Below are positions 57,816 to 64,000 of a stretch of DNA of 64,000 nt, piece after piece. The stretch spans positions 29,282,644 through 29,346,643 of the forward strand of contig CM055875.1 of the NCBI GenBank assembly GCA_029582165.1. Direction: 5' to 3'. Made by a program: the position numbers and the translations under genes. The notes under the pieces were generated by a model. It was not told the origin of the DNA, did no database searches, and worked only from the letters and a program-made list of their open reading frames with translations. This DNA is from Portulaca oleracea. Its lineage: Eukaryota > Streptophyta > Magnoliopsida > Caryophyllales > Portulacaceae. Position 1 is the stretch's first letter; every line of letters begins with the position of its first letter.

Positions 57816-58481
57816 TGGGGATGTCCCCAATGAAAAAATGGGATGTCCTTAGTGAAAATAGTTAACATCTCAATGAAAATATTTGATGTCCCTCGTGAAA
57901 GTACGTGGTGTCCCCAATGAAGTACTTAACATCAAATATTTCTTGTGGGGACATCAAGTATTTTCATTTGGGACATCAATTATATTCATTGATGACATCA
58001 AATATTTCCATTAGGGACATCAAATATTTCCATTAGGGACATCAAATATTTTTATTGGGGACATCAAATATTAAAAGAAACATCAAGTATTTTCATTGGG
58101 GGCATCAAACATTTTCATTGTGGGGACATCAAGTATATTCAATGGGGACCTTAATATTACAAGGGACATTAAGTGTTTTGCATTAGGGATATCAAGTATT
58201 TTCATTGGGGACATCACATTTTAATATTGGGGACATAAATATCACAAAGGACATTAAGTATTTTTCATTATGGACATTAAGTATTTTCATTGGGGGCATC
58301 ATGTTTTTTCATTGGGGAAGTCAAATATTACAAGGGACATCAAGTTTTCTTTTCCATTGGGGACATCAAGTATTTTCATTGGGGATATCAATTATTTTCA
58401 CTGCGAACACCACGTTTTTTCATTGGGGACATCAAGTATTTTCACTACGGACACCACGTTTTTTCATTGTGGACATCAAGT
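57816..58481. repeat. 22-bp minisatellite, about 30 units
   Basis: Tandem array of GGGGACATCAAGTATTTTCATT and close variants (CATCAAATATT, CATTAAGTATTTT, ACACCACGTTTTTTC). Most units are 22 bp, with some 20-24 bp. The first units near 57816-57930 are in the inverse orientation (CAATGAAAATATTTGATGTCC). Overlapping frames in all three plus-strand phases are artefacts of a unit length that is not a multiple of three. Confidence 0.95.
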
Positions 58482-58699
58482 ACTTGGAATGATGAAAGAT
58501 GACTAAGGAAAGAGAGAGGGATAAAATTTCGATTATCAGTTGCCTTAATTGAGGAAAGATAGAGGAATTGGATTTTGATTACCCAAAAATGAATTAAATG
58601 TGACATCTTGAGAATTACACTCATCAATGCACATCCATTTCTTTTCTTGTTCAGATTTTGATTCCCAATGAAGCATTCAATTTTCTTTTTCTTTCCCCT

Positions 58700-58965
58700 A
58701 AATGTGGCTTAAAGGATTGAAATGACTACTTATATCACCAAGGTGCACCTTCTTTTAAGGTAGCTCATCCGTCAGGAACTCTTCAGTTAAGCATGCTTAT
58801 CTGGGAGTAGTTTCAGGATGGGTGATCTCCTGGGAAGTTTTCCCAAGCAGCGTGTAAGTAAGGACAAAACACGCTAGAAAGACTCGTGGTGATTTGTCGG
58901 CCAATCAGCGATCCTTCAAGCAGTTATCGGTAATGTCCGCGGTCCATGAGGGGTCGGGGTGTTAC
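58700..58965 (+). mobile_element. Cassandra solo LTR, 5'-truncated
   Basis: Aligns with the Cassandra LTRs from ATGTGGCTTAAAGGATTG to GGGGTGTTAC. It lacks the first ~30 bp (TATAACACCCCGG...). 5S-derived words CAGTTAAGCATG and GGATGGGTGATCTCCTGGGAAG are present with a few changes. There is no second LTR, primer-binding site or clean target duplication. Confidence 0.88.
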
Positions 58966-60769
58966 TTTAACACACATTCTTATAAAAAAAAGTCTAAACA
59001 CATATGTCTCGATAGTTTAACAATTGACAATCTTCTCGTGCATCATACGATATATATAGCCCTAATTTAACATTGTAAATTTAGATCTATCCAAGTTTCA
59101 GCACACAAGAAATATTGTAATGATTTGCTTGTAGATAAATATTATTTGTGTGTCGACAGATGCAGATCATTGAGCCAATATACTAGTAGTTCATTACCAT
59201 CATTATGGCTTTCCATCTTGGAGGTCATTTCAATTCTGATGACAGGCAAATCTCATGTGGAAATGAGAACAGTCATGAACCAAACCTTTAGGCTTGAGCT
59301 TACGATTCCCAAACCTTGGGTCATTAAGTGTGGCGTATAGTGATGGGTTAACTTGACTATATGGATGAACTAGAAGAAGTGGGATGAACAAGGATAAACT
59401 TCAACTTAGATGCAAAAATAAAGGATATGATATGACTTAAAGGTCAGGCTACCACAAAGAATCACTTTGGCATAAATGATTAATCCACCAACCAAAACCT
59501 AAACAAACCCATCAAGATTAGATAAAATTTAAGCACTACTAATCTCTAAAGAATTCAGCTTAAACACCACTTAAATAAAAAGGATAAAGTTATGAGACTT
59601 AGAGAGAGAATTAAGAGCAAACAACTTTCATGGATTTTCAATATTCAAACGTACCATGAGTCACTACATAAACCCAAAAGTATGCATATAAAGATTCAAT
59701 TGCCCCATGACTCCCTACGGTGCACATGTTACTTCCTAATACAAGACAATAAAGCAAAAGTCTTACATTAAGTACATAAAACATAAAAGTGAAGGCATAA
59801 AATAAAACACACAAAATACAGTTAGTTATGGTTTTCTCCTTGGTTGGTTGGTTGGAAGTCGTCCCCAAGGAATTTGTATGTAGCTCCAAATCATCCATGG
59901 ACAAATTTATACCCATATTAGGTAGTTAGTAAGAAATAATAAGCTTTTTGCAAAGCCTAAAGGGAAAAATAGTATAAAAAGGTCAAATGGCCAGCTTGTG
60001 GTTCATATTTTGATTCCAAAAATCAGAATATATCTCATTGAGTAGTTGGAGTTTGATCTTACCATTTCACTAGCTTCTAGATAAGAAATTTACACCCAAA
60101 ATGGACTCAAGAATCACCGCAAAAGTTTAAGATTTGATTAAGTGATAATTAATCAAAGCTACTCATGTTTGTTGTTCGCCTAGAACTGACCAGTTGGAAT
60201 AAAACTTCAATTTGATCCCCTTAATGATGTCTATTGCCTTTTTAACCACTTCTATTGAAAAGATAACACTTCAAAATAGAAGGACAAGTCGTTCATAATA
60301 GGAAAAGTATTTTCAATTATGAAGAAAATGGGCCCCAAAGTTAAAGGAAAATTCTGGAAATCAAATCTGCCCAAAATAACTTAATTAACTTTGACCTTAG
60401 TCAAGCTCCCAATGAGTGTAAAAGACGAGGGTTAGTGAACGCTTGACTGATTGGGTATCATACCTTTGACATCACCAGTGTCACAAACAAGAATAGTATT
60501 TTATAACAATTTTTCAAAAAAGTCAAAATGTCATTGTCATCAATTAAAATTGTAAAAAGTATAACTACCTTTCATTCATTTAAATTAATATATAAAAATA
60601 ATCAAATTTCAAATAGATATTCACAAAAAATAAAAGATTTTATTTATAGTAGTGTCAAGTTTTTTACAGTTAGTTTTATATAGTAGTGTCAATTTTTTTA
60701 TGTTTTCCGCGATAAGTTTTATTTTATTTTATTTTATGGTTAAAATGTTATAATATTATTCTCTCTGTA
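58966..60769. other. Intergenic region without recognised features
   Basis: No domain-bearing frame, transposon terminus or RNA gene was recognised on either strand. Composition is AT-rich without obvious tandem repeats. Confidence 0.4.
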
Positions 60770-61282
60770 ATAATCCCTACTATTGCAAATTGGATGTCAA
60801 TAATCCCTACTTTCAATTTGTATTCTGGTGGTCCAAAAAAAAAAATTGTATTGTAGTGGGACAAAATCGAGAGTATACCCTAAATATCATAGATTTTGTG
60901 TTGCATTTGATTCAAAACTTTGTATAACACTTTACCACAATTTTTAATGAATTCACAACATTTCTCTCAATTTTTTTCAATTCTTTTTTATTTTTTCAAT
61001 TTTATTCCTTTTAAAAAATCATAATAATTGCTTGAAATCTCAAAAAAGTAATTTAAAAAATGTTTTAGTAACTACACTTCGTTACTTATCTAGGGGTAGG
61101 AACAAAAAAAAAACAAAAATAATATGGGGTAGGCATGAAAAAAATAAAAAGAATGTGATGATGGATTTGGTACCACTACAATACAATTTTAATTTTTTTT
61201 TGGACCACCAGAAAACAAATTGAAAGTAGGGATTATTGCCATCCAATTTGCAATAGTAGGGATTATTAGAATCCAATTTCCC
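60770..61282. mobile_element. Foldback-family MITE copy F (full-length type)
   Basis: The right end AGGGATTATTAGAATCC followed by AATTTCCC, and left TAATAATCCCTACT, are the family ends. Next come TTTGTATTCTGGTGGTCC at the left and GGACCACCAGAAAACAAA at the right. The core GATTTTGTGTTGCATTTGAT pairs with copy B in reverse. It contains no coding frame. Confidence 0.8.
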
Positions 61283-61750
61283 TTAATTTATATATGTCCA
61301 ACTTGATAACTCGCATTAGTTCGACTCGAAAAAATAAGGTACGATCATAGAATTTTCGTTTGAATTTGGACATTTGTTGATTTGACCGAAAATTTAAACA
61401 TAATTTTTTCAAATTTCTATTATTCGAATCCAATGTAGACGGAGTTTATGCTTGTCCGACTTGAAAAATACTTGAAAATATGGTATCAGACATCAAATTT
61501 TCATGTGATATCCGATTCGTCTGAACTTGAAATTACTTGGACCCAGATTTTTGCTAGCTCTAAAAGATTGTGATACTTTAACAATTTTAATTGAGGGTAA
61601 TTGTATTTTTTTTATTTTTTTTGAGAAAGTTAAGGGACAGTTTTATCCAAATATAATGATAAGTTTTAAATTTTACCGATAAATCTATTACAAAAAATAA
61701 AAGTTACATTTTTTTTATATTTTTTTTAAGAAATTGAGTAGCAGTGAATA

Positions 61751-61987
61751 CTATCTCCGTTTTTTTTATCTGTCATTTACGGTTTTCAGTATCAATTTTT
61801 AATCAATAATTTCTAATATAAAACTTTTATTAAAAAAATATAATATTATACTTTTTGAATAATATTTTTTTATTATGAATCTAATAATATCAATTTCATA
61901 TGATGAATAATTATACAAATTAATATATTAATAGTAAAAGTTTTTAATGCAATTTTCTAGTTGACAAATAAAAACAAACTGAGAGAG
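61751..61987. mobile_element. Stowaway MITE
   Basis: The left end CTATCTCCGTTTTTTTTATC and the complement of the right end (CTCTCTCAGTTTGTTTTTAT) form the typical CTCCCTCCGTTT inverted repeat. TA dinucleotides flank it (61749-61750 and 61988-61989), the Tc1/mariner target. At 237 bp it has the usual size and an AT-rich centre. Confidence 0.82.
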
Positions 61988-62162
61988 TAGTTTTAAGAGA
62001 TGAATGACATTTTTGTCAAGCACTCACCAGTACACAGGCGGTTAAGTTGATTTTTAATAACAAAGACTAATTAGGTTTAGAGCCGCCGTAAGCCATAAAT
62101 ACGAGCTCCCAGAGAAGGTTCTTATGGGTCGCCGTTGTGATTTCAACGCCAGATTTCACTGA

Positions 62163-62468
62163 ATGCCGGCAGATAACCTCCATGGTTATTTCTCCGCTAC
62201 CCTTTACTGTCTTCTAAGGAGTACCCAGGTACCCCTGTTTTCCCTTTCTTTATTTCGATACCTCAAAGTTCAAGCCCAAGAAGAAGAAAGCCAAAACTTT
62301 CAACTGTGGAAAACCAAACAAATCCCATTTCCCAATCCCAACATCCCTGCTCATCTACTGCATCTGGTTACGGCTTCTAGTCCTGGATCTTTGAACTCAT
62401 CTACTCATGTGAAGTTTATCCAACATATTCTATCTAGCTATAATTGTAAGCTACGCTGCATACATTAG
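62163..62468 (+). CDS. Hypothetical small ORF or first exon
   Basis: A 101-residue frame starts MPADNLHGYFSATLYC and has a Ser/Leu-rich N-terminus; I do not recognise it. It follows a TATA-like CCATAAATACGAG (about 62093-62105) at plausible promoter distance, and GCCTAG/GTAAGAC at about 62491 would be a reasonable splice donor. The region therefore could be the first exon of a gene running past the window, or a non-coding transcript. Composition is more GC-balanced than the surrounding DNA. Nothing downstream to 64000 gave a convincing second exon. Confidence 0.25.
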   Translation: MPADNLHGYFSATLYCLLRSTQVPLFSLSLFRYLKVQAQEEESQNFQLWKTKQIPFPNPNIPAHLLHLVTASSPGSLNSSTHVKFIQHILSSYNCKLRCIH

Positions 62469-64000
62469 ATCTCACCACCTCATGTTGCCTAGGTAAGACT
62501 TCATAGTATTGATCTGATTTGTTGTTACTTATTAATGATTACTTTTCATTCAGATGATAGGCTCATAGTGTTAAAAGATTGTTAACTGTACTGGCTTGCA
62601 CCTCTGGATTGGTGTAAACTCTTTATTGTGGCTTGCATCTTTATGATTGTTGTAGTTTCAGGGTCCAATTTTCATGATTTTAAGTTCCTATATGTTGCTG
62701 TTTATCTTGTGTAATGTCTGTCATTGTTATTGATGATATTTTGAGCTTTTACATCGTAGCGTAATGCTCTAACTATGTCTCTAGTCCATGGAGTACTATC
62801 GTGAACTATGAAAGCCAATTTCTTTTGTGATATGCAATGAAGTTTGAAATAGGGAGTCATGAACGGTCCGAAAATGAAAGTTTACTTATTCAAAACCAAG
62901 CAAACATTGTTTCTGTGCAGATCAATCTGTGGTGGTTTTTGAGCACTTTAAACCCATATCGGTTGATTTTTTTTGCCAGAATTTGCTGAACGTCAAACAT
63001 GATTTATGAATTATGAATCCCCCTTTTAACTATTTGCTTATGCTAACATTACTCAAGTAAACCCTCCAAGGCATTTTGTTCATCTTTGCACCCTTTCAGC
63101 AGCCATACATTGCAAGTGTTTCTCAATGTTTTCTCTTGCTTCCTTTGCCATCTTGCTGGAATGATGCTATTTAGCCAAATCTGATACAACAATGTGCTCC
63201 TTGTTGCTTTTTGTTGAAGTTGCACGAGGGGGCATCCTCTGTTCTCTTCGTGTTCCCTAGATGAACTGCAACAAGTAGAAGCGCGCTGTTGCTGATCGAT
63301 AAATTTGGAGATAGGTTGTCATGCTGACCAGAAACTAGATGCCATGTACTCACTTTATAGGGTTATCTTTCTTAGTTCGTATGGATTTCCTCTATTGTTG
63401 CTATGATTCTTTCACCTTCAATTTATTTTTACAACTTTTGGGCTTTGATGATACCATAGAGCAGTAACTCTGTTACGGCTAATTTCAAAAGTGTTTTTAA
63501 ATGCTTTTTTTGCACCCTTAGGATTGTCCATCTCCTACATGTTGGGAAGTGTTCCTGTGGCTGTTTACATGCTCCTCCGCGTGATTTGTTTGCTAATGAA
63601 CTCAATATTCCTCAAGAGCATTGGATATGCAGCCCGCTTTAGTAGAACTTGCCACGATTGATTTCATTAAAGAGTGAATTCAGCTAACTTTTTTTTGTGT
63701 CAAAGATGGAAGAATGGAGATGGTAAGGCATAATAATCCAGATGAACTAATACCAAACCTAGAAATGATGCTAGATCCTGATATCCTTCCGATGGAAAGA
63801 GGCTTTTGTGCTCGAAAAACAGTGTTGCTATGATACAGAACTACCAACTAGTGTTGCTATGATACAGAACCACCAACCAGTGTTACTATGTAAAAATAAA
63901 AATCTGGGCCAACCACTGATTCTGGGTTTAATCGGGTTGACTGGTTTTTTTCCAATTTTGGGTGGTTGAACCTATTAAACTGGCTATATCTTAAATTGAT
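62469..64000. other. Right-hand region, no gene recognised
   Basis: Looks intron-like or intergenic: T-rich with no long frame. It contains a short 29-bp tandem repeat at 63821-63890 (AGTGTTGCTATGATACAGAA units, 2.4 copies). Confidence 0.4.

Noticed and set aside
58205..58506. Three overlapping frames rich in His/Phe/Trp
   Set aside because: They are translations of the 22-bp minisatellite in each phase.

Overview
The window is nuclear DNA of a flowering plant, most likely a eudicot. It has multi-exon genes with GT..AG introns, a RALF peptide hormone gene, a REF/SRPP lipid-droplet protein gene, a plant actin capping protein gene, Ty1/Copia and Ty3/Gypsy retroelements, a Cassandra TRIM and many MITEs. 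Nothing looks bacterial, viral or organellar. I cannot name the species.

Host genes. Three intact genes all lie on the plus strand: a RALF22/33-type precursor (2347-2718, one exon), a REF/SRPP (LDAP-type) protein (22487-24614, three exons, 249 aa) and F-actin capping protein alpha (46939-56772, ten exons, 308 aa). As I recall, Arabidopsis chromosome 3 has the same order (At3g05490 RALF22, At3g05500 REF/SRPP, At3g05520 CPA), so the window looks like a conserved block spread out by transposons. A fourth plus-strand locus (30485-34498) encodes a conserved plant protein I cannot name. Its exons 2-7 are open and in phase, but exon 1 is out of frame with them. Two copies of an intronless RRM-containing sequence (before 1 to about 1740, and 25140-25993) end in short A-runs and look retroposed. 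The first is split by a hAT element.

Mobile DNA, left to right. (i) 28-648, hAT in the RRM sequence. (ii) 5460-6322, hAT. (iii) 7465 to about 8950, Copia gag remnant with LTR. (iv) 9841-10414, AT-rich MITE. (v) 10595-11292, hAT. (vi) 11402-14023, an elaborate inverted and tandem repeat with GAA/TTC tracts. (vii) about 14630-15760, an LTR-like fragment. (viii) 15807-16101, hAT-type MITE. (ix) 16171-21863, a nest: a Stowaway-like element split by a complete but decayed Copia (16654-21753, minus strand), whose 5' LTR is split by a MULE MITE with 9-bp target duplications. (x) 26090-29821, a Ty3/Gypsy LTR of about 3.6 kb with remnants. (xi) 35377-36035, hAT. (xii) 36826 to about 37826, a probable solo LTR. 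(xiii) 38018-39775, a cluster of foldback MITEs, one of them interrupted by a complete Cassandra (39024-39743). (xiv) 40062-44683, an AT-rich element split by a 3484-bp solo LTR (40486-43969). (xv) 44703-46650, a long foldback-family element carrying a rearranged PPR gene fragment. (xvi) 47453-50167, an internally deleted Copia inside CPA intron 2. (xvii) 57816-58481, a 22-bp minisatellite. (xviii) 58700-58965, a Cassandra solo LTR. (xix) 60770-61282, another foldback element. (xx) 61751-61987, a Stowaway MITE. Many boundaries are fixed by exact target-site duplications that can be read directly.

The strongest leads are the gene-carrying foldback element just upstream of CPA, the complex palindrome at 11.4-14.0 kb, the two giant minisatellite-bearing LTRs, and the conserved gene order.
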